Notes: generated by a model not told the origin, from the sequence alone. A DNA stretch of 64,000 nt from Symsagittifera roscoffensis (GCF_963678635.1 NC_087068.1:58823896-58887895); one strand, 5' to 3'. Positions 34,141-44,782 are shown, counted from the first letter of the stretch. A program made the numbers and translations.

Positions 34141-34686
34141 CGCCGAAAATTTGATGTTAAAGAAACTCAGGGAAATGAGAGAGACCAACGGACTGGACCA
34201 AGATCAGGAAGAAGCCAAGCCTACCATCGTAAGAAATTTTTCAAGGCCAAGTTCGAGATACCAAATGAGTACTCAGAGAACATCCTGATCATGGACGGTA
34301 ACTTTATTTTGTCAGATAGGACCCGCGCAACCTGCATAACAGCGGGTATGAGTTTCAACACCAGATTGGAAGACGGTTTTAAGAGACAGTACCAGAATAT
34401 GGAGTTTCTGTTCAGGCAGAGACCGGGATTGGGGGGCATGGCCGCGATTCCTCCTTCAGCTTCACAGGTTCCTGGCAATTACCTACGCCTTTTGGTGACA
34501 AGAGTCAGTGAGAGAAACGTGATAGATCCTGAGCATGTGATGCTGGCATTGACACGGCTGAGGGATTTCCTGGTTGAAAGAGGGATAAGAGAGCTTTCAA
34601 TGCGGGTCTATGATCCGAATAGGGGCAGATTGAACCCTAGAGAACTATACGCCATCCTACACGTGGTCATCGTAAAAACGGAATAA
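34141..34686 (+). CDS. Copy C macro-domain-like ORF, uninterrupted core
   Basis: From about 34235 to the TAA at 34684-34686 the frame is open. Its first Met inside the domain is at 34291. It has the same landmarks as copy A: 'CITAGMSFNTRLEDGFKRQY' features at about 34333-34392, 'RVSERNVIDPEH' near 34502, 'RLRDFLVERGIRELSMRVYD' near 34555-34614, 'PNRGRLNPRELYAIL' near 34615-34659. Order and spacing match ALC1/TARG1-like macro domains, which recognise ADP-ribose, but the Gly-rich loops are altered. It lies between pol and ORF-X in its own frame, so it was either a Pol extension or a separate accessory protein. It is the only gene piece of the composite without an internal stop. No start context or upstream message is proven. 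Confidence 0.6.
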   Translation, partial: RRKFDVKETQGNERDQRTGPRSGRSQAYHRKKFFKAKFEIPNEYSENILIMDGNFILSDRTRATCITAGMSFNTRLEDGFKRQYQNMEFLFRQRPGLGGMAAIPPSASQVPGNYLRLLVTRVSERNVIDPEHVMLALTRLRDFLVERGIRELSMRVYDPNRGRLNPRELYAILHVVIVKTE

Positions 34687-34961
34687 TGGTACATCTACAC
34701 ATCTACTTGAGTATCGCCTGACTTTAGATAGAAGGGGGGCACGCGTCAGGAAAATACGTTTTAGTATGACTGGCATGACAACTGAATCAGAATTTTCATT
34801 TCGAAGTGGATGTGTATAGCAAAGATGGATCTGCATGTTTTTAATACCTAATTGAAATATTTTATCAGAAATTATCAGAATAATGTCTTAGGGGTACTAA
34901 GGGGGGAGGTTGAGGCTGGTCATGAGCAAAACAACTTGGTCTAAAATACATTTTTTTTCAG
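34687..34961 (+). promoter_or_regulatory. Copy C purine tract and splice-acceptor-like site before ORF-X
   Basis: Matches 25244-25528 with small indels. It retains the polypurine-like 'ctaaggggggaggttgagg' near 34894-34912 and the acceptor-like pyrimidine run ending in AG at 34960-34961. Conservation of both in two copies mostly reflects recent duplication, so it is weak evidence of function. Confidence 0.45.
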
Positions 34962-37900
34962 ATTGATTTGAATCACAAAAACGAAAACGATAACTGGATC
35001 GGAATAACACGAGTAATGGCAGAAAAGAAAGAACTCGTTCAACCTTTTGCAATTGGTACTAAAGAAAGATATCTCTTGAGTATTAATCTGGGAAGTTAGC
35101 GATGAAATTGATGATAAAATTAAAACTAAAATTATAATTAAAGATATTAATTTTTACAAGGCTAGAGAAGGGAGAGGCAAGAGTCGGAAGAGGGAGATCT
35201 GGATGAAGAAGTGGACTCAGTGATGATTATGACTACGCCCTCGAGTAAAGAAAACGGGAGGTAGAAGAAGCGAGTCCCTCGATGGAGGCGGTTTCAGGGA
35301 AGGATTTGAAGGAGACGGCTCCAATAATTCTAGAGAGATGAAAGACAACAGCTTATAAGGGCAACTCAGTGACCCGAAAGTTGGCTGAAGTATTGACCGA
35401 GATGGAAAATGCGACAAGTCCGGGGACGGAAGAAGATTTCAAACCCCAGAAGGCGAATGCGATAAAGGCTCCATCAGTCTGGTAGATAGCCCTGGATACT
35501 GCGAAAGAACTTGAGAGTTGCCTGAAAAAACTTGATTGCGGGGTGCCCAGAAAACGTCGAAGTTGGGCTACCCAACAGAGGCCGGAAGTGATTAAGCTAG
35601 AGTTGAAGAACCAGTTGGGACGAACCTGGGAGAAATTGCTGCTGGAGTATTTTGAAGACGAAATAAGGGCACCCTCGTCGGCAAAACATTTGCTGGCGAA
35701 TCTTTTTGTCAGGACTGCGGGGCAATTGATGTTTACGTGGAGCTTGGCGGGAGTGGCGCTAGAAGCATTGACTTCGTACGATAAACTAAAGCTGGGCGAC
35801 AAAATTCTGCACGTGTATCGATTGCTGACGCAGCATATTGCTCGAGACAATTCGGGATTGAGTCTGGCGAGGAGGAAAGATGCCACCTGTTTACTGAGAT
35901 GGATCAAGTCAGTGATACCTGATGCTACCATCCAGGAATGCTATCAAAGTGCGGCGGGAGGTAAAGCATTGGAAAAGTGGGTCTCGAGCGTCATCCTGAA
36001 CGTGTATCAGAGTATTGGGGTTGAGAAAGAGGACGGTTCGAGGCAGTCCCTGGAGAACCATGCAAAACTGGACGAGACTCGACGTTTCTCAAACGAGAAA
36101 ATTGCGGAGAGTTATGACGTGAATCATTGGCAGAAGACTACTCGAGACCCACGAAGCGAGGGGAGTATCAGTGTGTGTACGGTGTAATGGGGATATCATA
36201 CAACCCTTTCTTGGATGCGGAGGCTTTAGCTGCCTTATGAATTTTGAAGTTACGGAGCTGCTGAAGTTCTGGACAGTGAAGATTGTCGAGATTTATCCGA
36301 CAGAAAGGGAGATACCGACCTAGGTCTACTGCTTGAGAAGGTGCTCGAAGTCGTCAGCGTGCCGCGTTCTGACTGGAAGGTGCAGCTGAGGCTGGGAGGC
36401 AAAGACGACATATTGTCTACTAATTTGGGATTTCTTTGGAAGTTTCTGAGACCATCTTGGTGTCCACATCCTCAGGCAAGTTTGAACGAAGAATCACGGA
36501 GCGAGTGAGACTGTCACCAGGGAAGGATGACGATTTGGGGAATCTGAAAGTGATACACAAATTGATCCTGCCTCATCGAAGAGAGTGTAAAGAAATGATG
36601 AGTAAGCCAAACGAGTCGCCTAAGAAGCTGAAGCCAGGCAGTTGTCTTAATCTAGCGAGTGGAGGTGGAGACCGTTCTTGTCATGGACGGTCTTGTGTCA
36701 GGATACAGTCTTTTCAAAGCAAAGATCTGGCCACTTGGTTTGGCGACATCACCGAGAAGGAGAAGAGTGAGGTGCAAATAGTATTTGAGTGTTACACGAG
36801 CACCACAGTGAACCTAGCGACAGCATTGGGATTCTTCTCAAGGATGTGTAGTCTAGACAGACTGGAGATGCTAGAAACCGAGAACCATCTGGTGACGGCA
36901 TTAAGCGTGGAGTCTTGGCCTGGAGTGTTGCAGATGTTCCAAAGGCATATCAAGGGATGGAAAATCGGTCTTGAGGCAGAGATGGGCTTTCCGTGAGCGA
37001 GGCCTACAGTCTATGGTGGGATCATGCGAAGTCTCTGGTGGGATCAGTCATGACGAACTTGTGCGGAAGTCATTATCCGTTACATATGGCCATCGTGGAA
37101 GCGTCTAGTCAGAGGTTGCTGATTGACAAGGATTTCTCCGTGTCTAAGTGCGTGCGCTTGGCGCGGATGTCACATCATTCACATCGGTTGTTACGGACGA
37201 TGCTGGGAGTGGTGCCTGGGGATCGAAGGGAGGACTTGAGTGAGATCTGGGGGGAGGAACTTTTGAGTTTGGTAAAAGAGAACACTAGTGCCTTCGAGAG
37301 GCAGAACACGATCGGGAGGACGACGAATAGCGCCCAAGCCGTGGACGAAAATGACGTGACGCATGCAAAGATGATGGAGTTTAAGCCTTTGCTCAAGGCG
37401 TCAGGAGAACGCAATCTCCGCAGCATCAACTTGACGCATAAAGATTGCCAATGTCATTGTCTGGCTCAGACAGTGTGGTACCGGGAGCAGTCAAATCTCT
37501 GCTTGATATGGGGTCTTGAAAAAACTCGGTCGGTAGGGCTACATGATCATCAACAAAAAGTCACCCTCTTCGTGGTGAGCTCGTTGCTGGCGCTGCGATG
37601 GATTGAGGAGAACATAACGAAGTATCCGGAGTCGAAGACACCAACAATGGACAATGGAGTCGATACATGCCATTGACAATAGCCGGAGGCTCGAGTTGTT
37701 TCAGACTGCGTGCAAAGTATTCTCTGTACCCATGGAGGTGAGACACGTGTGGAGTCGCATACGATTCTTCTCATGCTTTAGAGCGACACTGACGTCTTGG
37801 GTGTTTACGTTGACGAAGAATCAAATGAAGAAGCATCAAAAGGAATATCGTCAGTTCCTTGCCGAGATTGGGCCGGAAGCCTTCAAGAGACCTATGCTTA

Positions 37901-38070
37901 CCCATCGCAACGCAATAACCACTTGTTGGAAAAGAGTTGGTAGGGTGTCTAGAGATAATACCAAAGCAAGGGACTCGATACTGGAGGAGGACCTGGCGAA
38001 GAACGTGAGCTTAAGCTTATACAACTCTTTCTACTTGAACAGGGAATCTAAAGTGAAGAGTCTACCGAAC
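34962..38070 (+). pseudogene. ORF-X (copy C): long protein of unknown family, LINE-interrupted
   Basis: From the acceptor-like AG the frame reads 'IDLNHKNENDNWIGITRV', later an acidic 'EEGDLDEEVDSVMIMTTP' (35192-35245). Large open pieces follow: 35543-36187, 36436-36996, 36993-37676 and 37654 onward. Motifs shared with the diverged copy at 8111-11940: 'YNPFLDA' near 36196, 'ATALGFFS' near 36820, 'KCVRLARM' at 37146-37169, 'THRNAITT' at about 37900-37923, 'SFYLNRE' at 38026-38046. Length would be about 1,030 residues. One moderately hydrophobic stretch near 35697-35770 is not a convincing membrane helix; no signal peptide, zinc finger or nuclease motif was seen. It sits where LTR elements carry env, but nothing supports an envelope. 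Only a handful of breaks; the 3' end is replaced by the LINE. Confidence 0.7.
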
Positions 38071-38339
38071 CAGACGAAGAGGTTGCAAGAGCAAAGGGAG
38101 TGGGTGCGAGCTTGTGCGTGTGTGCCCTCCGAGCGGGACAAGCGGGAAACGCACGAGTTATCTGTGCGGCAAAGAACCCACAGGGTTTTCGGAACGGAAG
38201 GGAACAAACCGGGAACGGCGAGGACCCAAAACCCCCCGGAATACCAACAGAGTGGCGAAGACCCAGCCAGTCAGAGCACCTCTTACAACAACATTGTGGC
38301 CAGAACCTCCCCCAGGTTCGAGTGTGTCGGGTTTTTTGT

Positions 38340-41300
38340 CGCTGACTCGGGACTAGCCCATCTGGGTCAGCTAATAACGAGGGCCGGAGACGTTGAGAAG
38401 AATCCGGGACCCACGCTGTGCGGAGAATGCAGGAAGAAAGTAACAAGCAACAGCGTGAAATGCACATGGTGCGAACAATGGATACACCAAGGATGTAGCG
38501 GTCTATCCCGGCAAGAGATCCTACAGCTAGCTAAAGCCAACCGATATGCATTTGAGTGCACCAAATGCAGTTCCGCTCTGTCGAACCCTAACAGGGAGTT
38601 TCCCGAGGTTGAAACGAGGGGAGAAAAACCCTGCGAAAACCCCGCGCAGGAGCCAAAGGAAGCAAACGGAACAGACACAAGGGAACCAAGGGAACAAGCT
38701 CCCTGGCCCCACCTCGACCAGGAGTCAGCAGAGGGTGAACCGAGGGGAACAAATACCTGCGACAACCCCGCGCAGGGCCCAACACTGACAAACGAGCTCC
38801 CGCAAAGAGAGGAACCGAAGAGTCCCTGCCTCCATCCCGGACAGGAGCCTGAAGAAGAAGAAACCAGGGGCATAGACAGTTGCGAAAACCCCGCGCAACA
38901 TCTTCTGCGGCAAAAAGACTCGGACAAAGGGGAGAAAATAAGGAGAGGAAAAATGAGACGCCCCACTGAAGAACACCGGGAAGCTCGCAGACAGAAGAGA
39001 AGACAAAGAAGATTACCCACTCCCCCCGAGGGACAGCCGAGTATTACGGTAACAGCATGGAATCTACAAGGGTTATCAGTCCACGAAAGAAACAGAAACC
39101 GACTGAAGAGAGTAATTACGTATGCACAAGGCAAAAGATGGGAAATAATCTTAATATCAGAGCTTCGATCAAAATCGAAAGGAGTGATATGGCTAGGTGA
39201 AGATAGTGAACAAACAGTTGTTATACACTCCTAACGTAGCGGTATAGTTCTCAGTGGCGAGGCCCTCAAGTCCTGGATCAGCGAAGGCCAAAAGAAAAGT
39301 TTCTCGGAGCGCACTACCGCCATAGAGGTAAATGGTATGAAAATTATATCAGTTTACCAACCACTTTGGAGTAACGGGGTCGAAGGGATAGAAGAATATG
39401 GACACTGCCTAGAAAATGAAGTAGCCCGAACCCCCAAGACCAAGGTATTAATAATTGGAGGGGACCATAATGCTCACATTGGAAGGGAGAGAGCCTGTGA
39501 AACAAATGGAAGGTATGGTCTAACCACGCCAACAACCGAAGCAGGAGGAGACCTCCTCGATTGGTGTGTAGCGCACAATCTCCAGTGGATAAACTCTTTC
39601 TCTAACCTTAGGAAAAGGGGAACTTGGTTTAACCACAGCCACCGCAGATGGTATGAGCTGGACGGATTTATAATGAGGCGAGGAGAAAGGCACAGGCATG
39701 CAAAAAGGATACAAATTACCGAGGAGCTAACGCTATCGGACCACAAGCTGGTATCCCTCCACCTAAAAATCCCTAAGAGGTCCAGACCAACAAGAGTAGC
39801 ACGGAAACCAGCAATAAACTGGGAGAAATTGAGTACTGAGCAGACAGCTCTAAAATTCCAAAAGGAGACCGAGACAAAGGAGGTGGACGAGTATAGCTCA
39901 TGGAGCGAAATAGCGACAGCGCTAACGCAAGCTGCATTAAAGGTATGTGGAAAAAGAACCAGGCAGATAGCGAATCCGTGGCCGATCGGCCACGAAGATG
40001 AGCTGTCACAGCTCCATAATTCCATAGCTTCGGCCGTGAGGGATAGAAACGAATCCTTAGAGCAGGACCGTCCACTCCAAGATATACTGCGTAATAGGGA
40101 CAACCTTAGGAAAGCAAGGGCTAAAATGAAGGGGAAGCTGAAAGAATTAGAACGTGAATGGTGGGATAAAATCCTAGACGAATGCCAACAGGCCAACATC
40201 AAAGGAGATATGGGCACCATGTACCGAACACTACGCCAATTAGGCGGCAGAGATAGGAAACCGGATACTGGCACAACACTCACAACTGATGAATTCAAAG
40301 CCCAGTTCGAAGGAGTATTGAAAAACCGATATGAAATCAGCCCTCAGCTTCTAATGGATACTGTTGCACGTATGGGGGATCACAGAGCGGAAAAGAAGTA
40401 TATCGAAGAAAATAAACTGCTAAATGAGACCCCATCGGATAAGGAAATACAGGACTGCATCAGTGAAATAAGGGAGTCCGCGCCCGGAAAAGACAATGTC
40501 CGCATAAAGTACATCAAATTGGCCAGCCCACATGTTAAATCAGCAATAGTGGCCATGGTTAAAAATATGTTCTTATTCCGCGCCCCGACATGGGACGAAA
40601 TCCTAAAGAACGGACAAATAGTACCCCTACATAAGAATTGCGGAAAAAATGATGTAAACAACTATAGAGGAGTCTGCCCATTGGCCATGGGCAGCAGGAT
40701 CCTAGCAAGAATTCTGTCCAAAAGACTAAGAAAGTGGACAGAACGCCTAAATCTTCTAGATGACAATCAAAGCGGCTTCAGGACCGGAAGGTCGACTGCG
40801 GATGCAACACAAATCCTGGTCAGAATAACAGAAGACGCAGACGATCTAAAGAAGAGGCGAGCAATCTGGAACCTGCCTCAAATTGAACATACTGACCCCG
40901 AAGCAAGGCTTTTGGACCTACGTAAAGCGTATCCCAGAGTGAACAAACCAGCTCTTTGGGAAATCCTGCGAAACTACGGGATGAAAGGACCCTTCCTAGA
41001 ATCCCTAGCAGATTTACACGAGGCAACCAGTTACCAAGTGAAAGGGAAGGAAGGAGATAGCGAGGAATGGATCCCAGAACGGGTCTCAGGGAGGGTTGCT
41101 CGACATCGCCATGTCTATTCAATATCTATCACCAAGTGGTAATGCGCATAGCGGAGAATGAACGGAAAAAGATATCAGACGCGAAACATGGACAGACGGG
41201 CATAAAATGGCGATGGATACCAGGCAGCAATATACCGGATATAAACAAGATCGAAAAGTCAAACAGCGAGACGCAAACTGTTAACATAACCATATCCTTG

Positions 41301-42440
41301 TTCGCAGATGATACCACTATCATCGGCGAGCAAAGAGAGCTGGAAGAGGGCGTTAACATTATCAAAGGAGTCATGGAGAAACTTGAGGAAAAGAACAACA
41401 CAGACAAAGAAGAAAAGGCTTTATTTGGATCAGAAGAAGCAGAAGAAATATGCATGTTGGGTTGTTGGCTAGGTCCAAAAAAAGACCTAATGAATAGAAA
41501 AAAGCGAGCTGGATACCTATGGGCAAAATGCCGCTCGCAACTTCTGAAAAGTAAACTTCCCAGAAAGAAACAAGCACAAGTGGTGCAAGCATGTGTCGAA
41601 AGTGGGCTCCTATTCGATTGCGCTACTCGGCCGTGGTATAACCAAGAGATCAATAATATTCAGTCGTGGTTAGATAAAAGGTATAGATATCTCTGGAGTA
41701 ATAAAAAGGGTCCACCGCTGAAACAAATGCATTATGAGGGGGTTAATATGCAGGACATCCGGAACATGTACGACATAAGATCATTGAGATGGAAGATCGA
41801 GAAACGTACATTAGAGCGGATAGGCCACATATTAAGAATGAGCAACGCAAGGACGGTTAAAATGGCGGTGTTAGGGTGGCTGGGAAGCCTCGAGGAAATC
41901 CAGAAGCGACCAGGTTACAAACAGAAAACCATTTTCTACTGGAGGAAGTTGCTCAAGGAGGCCGGAATCAACTGGACCGAAGCCCCTAAATTTGCCTTAG
42001 ACCAAAAAGAATGGAAAAGAAGAATCAAGATACGCATGGACCACTTGGAGAAATGGGAGTACCAACAAGGGAATCGCCATGATGGGGAAGAAAAGTTAGA
42101 GAAGAGGAATTTCGATCTCCCCCCGACGAACTTACAGTGTGACATATGTGAAAAGGTTTGCAAATCGGTAGGGGGACTAAAGATTCACATAAAGAGAATG
42201 CACACCGAAGCCTCGCACTCTTTCACGTGCAGTCGTTGCCAGAAAACATGGAAGACAGAAGGTCCATACAAAAATCACGTCAAATTCTGTAACCCTCAAG
42301 AAGCTGAAAAACCCAGAAAATACATAGCAAAGAAGAAGGAATGTAGCAAATGCAACAGGACACTGTCGGCGACAATCATGGCCAAACACACAGACATATG
42401 CAGGGGGAGAGGGCATGGCTCGAACGAGCCGAACGCCTAG
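38340..42440 (+). pseudogene. LINE ORF: 2A - PHD - endonuclease - RT - C2H2 fingers (one stop, one frameshift)
   Basis: Domains in order: 2A-like peptide (38359-38412); PHD-type zinc finger with Cys/His pattern from 'CGECRKK' (38416) to 'CTKC' (~38568); Pro/Glu-rich repeats with recurring 'NPAQ' (to ~38920); APE endonuclease with 'WNLQGL' (39058), 'ISELR' (39151), 'GGDHNAHIG' (39460), 'LDGFIMR' (39658) and 'LSDHKLV' (39730). Next comes RT with 'LLDLRKAYPRVN' (40912), 'GLREGCSTSP' (41080) and catalytic 'FADDT' (41302). Three Cys/His fingers end it (42136, 42220, 42340). Nicking and target-primed reverse transcription is the family role. An in-frame TAA at 39232-39234 and a frameshift near 41070-41085 break it. 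Clade not settled. The true start Met is unclear because the frame is open back into ORF-X (37654). Confidence 0.85.
38359..38412 (+). other. 2A-like translational recoding peptide
   Basis: Encodes HLGQLITRAGDVEKNPGP, matching the 2A consensus D-V/I-E-x-N-P-G-P that makes ribosomes skip the last Gly-Pro bond. 2A sequences at the N-terminus of APE-type LINEs are known from sea urchin and other invertebrates. All consensus residues are intact, and the next residues begin the PHD-containing product. Confidence 0.9.
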
Positions 42441-42560
42441 AAGAAGAAGAAGAGGAGTGGATGCGAGCCTACAAACAACTAAAGACATGGGAAGAGATCG
42501 TGATCAGTTCCGACGATGAAGAAGAATTATCGAGGCAAAATACTGTGTCGAGTGCATGCG

Positions 42561-43029
42561 GACTCAGTAGCTTGAAGACGGGGCGCCCATTGAGTAGGCT
42601 GCTCAGGGGTTCGTTCTTGAGTCTTGAGCGTGGAAGGCAAAAGATGCTTAAGTGTGAACTAACATGAAATCTGAGGGCACGGAAAAGAAATTTTAACAAA
42701 CAAAGTAACGATACTAATATACTATAATTACTATATAAATCAAAATGATGCATGACAGTTTTCTGATTGGATAGGAAAAAAGAAATTTTAATGAATAGTT
42801 TGTAAAGCTGGAAATCAGGTTGAAGGTGGATGCAGATTTTGATTGCTGTTTGGCAATAATGCTACAATTTTGCCTGGCTGTGAATTTTGGGTTTAGATAA
42901 CGTTAAATCTGCTGCAAACTTCTGTAAATACCACTGGCACTGTATCTTGACACGCACTCTACATTCTGGGGGCTCACTGACAGACGAATACACGCGATGA
43001 GGACATCGATCTTAAGTCCGCGGAGTAAG
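42561..43029 (+). other. Composite 3' region before right LTR
   Basis: No gene. An open frame at 42350-42667 extends the LINE's acidic end ('EEEEEEWMRAYKQLKTWEE') in another frame and may hold the LINE tail or the end of ORF-X; I could not decide. From 42670 the DNA is AT-rich without features. I see no polypurine tract right before 43030. Confidence 0.4.
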
Positions 43030-43570
43030 TGCCAGTCGGTCATATTTGGAAGATTGACCTTGAGCTGAGCGTTTAATCATGATTTTTGGGACAAAAGTAA
43101 AGTTTCGAAATTTCTAATTGAGCATATCATGCTCAAATTTCTCGCGACAATTGAAAATACGAGAAAAAGCAATCAGGAAATTCGAGTAAAAAATTGCTAG
43201 AGAGTAATAATGCTGTTCGCAATTTTAATATAATTTTCCAGCACGTGTAGAGATATCTTGTTCCCGATAGAAAATCAAGAGTCTTGGACGACGGATAGAG
43301 AATACGATCAATTGGACCAGAATGATACTTGAGTAGGGGTTGACTTCTTAGGTTGATCCATCTGAAGCGGATTAAAGGTTCACTGTACAATAAAAACTAA
43401 CGGTATACTTAGGTTCCGACCCTGTTTTTAACGGCATTCGCGTGTTTTAGGCATTTCGAGACCTGACCATGAGGGCGTTCTTATTTCTAGAGTTGAGGGT
43501 ATTTCGATAGTAGTCTTTAAGCTGTAACACGGATTGTAGTCTCATGTCGCAAGCGAACCGAATTGGCTCC
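43030..43570 (+). repeat. Right LTR-like repeat of the composite
   Basis: Direct repeat of 14601-15161, from 'tgccagtcggtcatatttgg' to 'gaaccgaattggctcc'. It stays nearly identical over the last ~330 bases, including 'ggttgatccatctgaagcgg' and 'caataaaaactaacggtata'. The bases flanking the pair (14596-14600 and 43571-43575) do not match as a target-site duplication. Confidence 0.75.
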
Positions 43571-43829
43571 TAAAGCTGCCCAATGGTCCAGGAAGAAAAA
43601 CCTATTCACGAGTTCAAACTTATTTATTCAAAACTACTTGAGTTTGATTTAATTACCCTAAATTAGCTCTAGAGTTGCTTTACAATATAGATATTCTAAG
43701 TATTATTTTATTATATTGTAAATAAGTATATATCCAAGAAAACTTGTGTGACTTACACTTGCTTAATAATATTAATTATCATTTTGCAATTAAAATGTTC
43801 ATTTTTTTTGCACCCATCAGTTGACGGCT

Positions 43830-44290
43830 GAGCTGACTTTCTGCGCCGGGTTGCAATGTCCTCAATTGCATATAAAAGCCCAGGAAAATAAGTTGACTTT
43901 AGAGTATTCTTTGTAGAAGTAATTCCAGTATAATTTTGTTAGGTATGGTTTGTCAATTTGTTCGAGGTCGATATTTCCCATTTTTCGTATTATATTCAAT
44001 ATTTGACTGATTCTTTTCCAAAAGTTTTCGTCAGCCTTTCTTGTTCGAGTTTTTGTTATTGATATAGATCTTTTTGTTTTTTTAATGAATGATCGTCATT
44101 GGATTTCGTATTCGACTTTATAATAGGCAGTTTGATGTTGTAACTGCCTCTCAACATTGATATTAGCATTAACAGATCATGTAGTTCAAAGTAATACGAT
44201 AGTGGAAGCAGTCTCAGTTCAGTTAATCTTTGTTTATATGTTAGTAAGAAACTGATATAGATATAACACATTTCAACTCAATTGTTTTCT
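43830..44290 (-). pseudogene. LINE ORF2 3' end fragment (minus strand)
   Basis: On the minus strand, 44271-44056 reads 'YKQRLTELRLLPLSYYFELHDLL' features, the conserved segment downstream of RT in Jockey/CR1/RTE-like LINEs (family: R-L-L-x-L-x-L-L-P-L-x-Y-R). A shifted frame then gives 'ADENFWKRISQILN' and 'LTKLYWNYFYKEYS', ending near 43830 in a Cys-containing tail, as LINE ORF2s end. About 150 residues remain, with at least one frameshift and one stop. It lies 0.5 kb upstream of the host gene's first coding exon. Confidence 0.6.
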
Positions 44291-44782
44291 CAATTCCGAT
44301 AAATGATTTATTTTTACGTAGTGCCGCAGAAGATTGATTTTTTGATCTGAAAAATGTGCGTTTCAAAGCTCATCTCAACTGTTTGTCTAAGTACATCATT
44401 GAAGTTGCATCAATTTGCTCTAAAAATATTGCTGCATAATATAAATGATTTAAAACTGAACAATGAAGTAAAGCAAACGTTTGGACAACATTTTTTTTTA
44501 TAATTTCCTTGAATTTCATGTGTTCTGCTTTAATGAAGAAAAAAACTTAATTTTCCTAATAAAAAACTTCCAGTTTCGTGATGAAATTGCCTGTGTACTC
44601 GGATTTTGGTTAAGTGTTAATATTACTAACAATAGTTTTTTTGGCTATTCGAAAATGCGGCTCTGTGAGTACCCACCTTTGAATCCGTATCATTTAGATA
44701 CCAGCTAAATGAACTCAACTCGATGATTGTCAATTCAATCAAGCAATTTTGATGCTGCTAAAAACGGATTGAACTTTTTCAG
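44291..44782 (+). other. Upstream intron or 5' region of the host gene
   Basis: AT-rich, with no open frame of note. It ends in a 3' splice site 'gaactttttcag' (AG 44781-44782) five bases before the host gene's ATG, so at least one non-coding exon lies further upstream. I could not locate that exon or a promoter. Confidence 0.5.

Larger units (their letters stand above)
38071..42560 (+). mobile_element. APE-type LINE inserted in ORF-X, with 2A peptide and PHD finger
   Basis: ORF-X homology stops at about 38052 and LINE sequence runs to roughly 42440-42560. It is GC-richer than the surrounding DNA and has only one stop codon and one frameshift in about 4.1 kb of coding sequence, so it is younger than the composite it interrupts. 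Ends are approximate: I found neither a clear target-site duplication nor a poly-A tail. The position inside copy C ORF-X and the same strand mean that the insertion came after the composite formed or that it travelled with copy C. Confidence 0.75.
14601..43570 (+). mobile_element. 29-kb composite Gypsy-like LTR retroelement (copies A, B, C plus inserted LINE)
   Basis: Direct LTR-like repeats at 14601-15161 and 43030-43570 enclose a leader, then three head-to-tail pieces of one internal region. Copy A (16823-26172) is nearly full length but stops early in ORF-X. Copy B (26173-28005) keeps only the integrase core, part of the pol tail and the ORF-X start. Copy C (28006-38070) starts in gag and runs through ORF-X, where a LINE is inserted. 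No LTR separates the copies. Gene order is gag, protease, RT, RNase H, integrase with GPY/F-like end, acidic pol tail, macro-like ORF, ORF-X, LTR. All coding parts are broken by stops or frameshifts. Internal repetition could come from template switching, from unequal recombination, or from an assembly error. Confidence 0.75.

Noticed and set aside
34962-38070. ORF-X as a retroviral-type envelope
   Set aside because: Position and acceptor-like site fit, but I see no signal peptide, convincing membrane anchor, furin-like site or fusion-peptide pattern. Kept as unknown.
38367-39134. 255-codon open frame on the minus strand
   Set aside because: It is antisense to the LINE 2A/PHD/linker region. 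The sense frame has recognisable domains, while this one is Leu/Ser/Phe-rich, as expected from reverse-reading Glu/Lys/Pro codons.
39474-40298. 274-codon open frame on the minus strand
   Set aside because: Antisense shadow of the LINE endonuclease/RT ORF, with no motif of its own.
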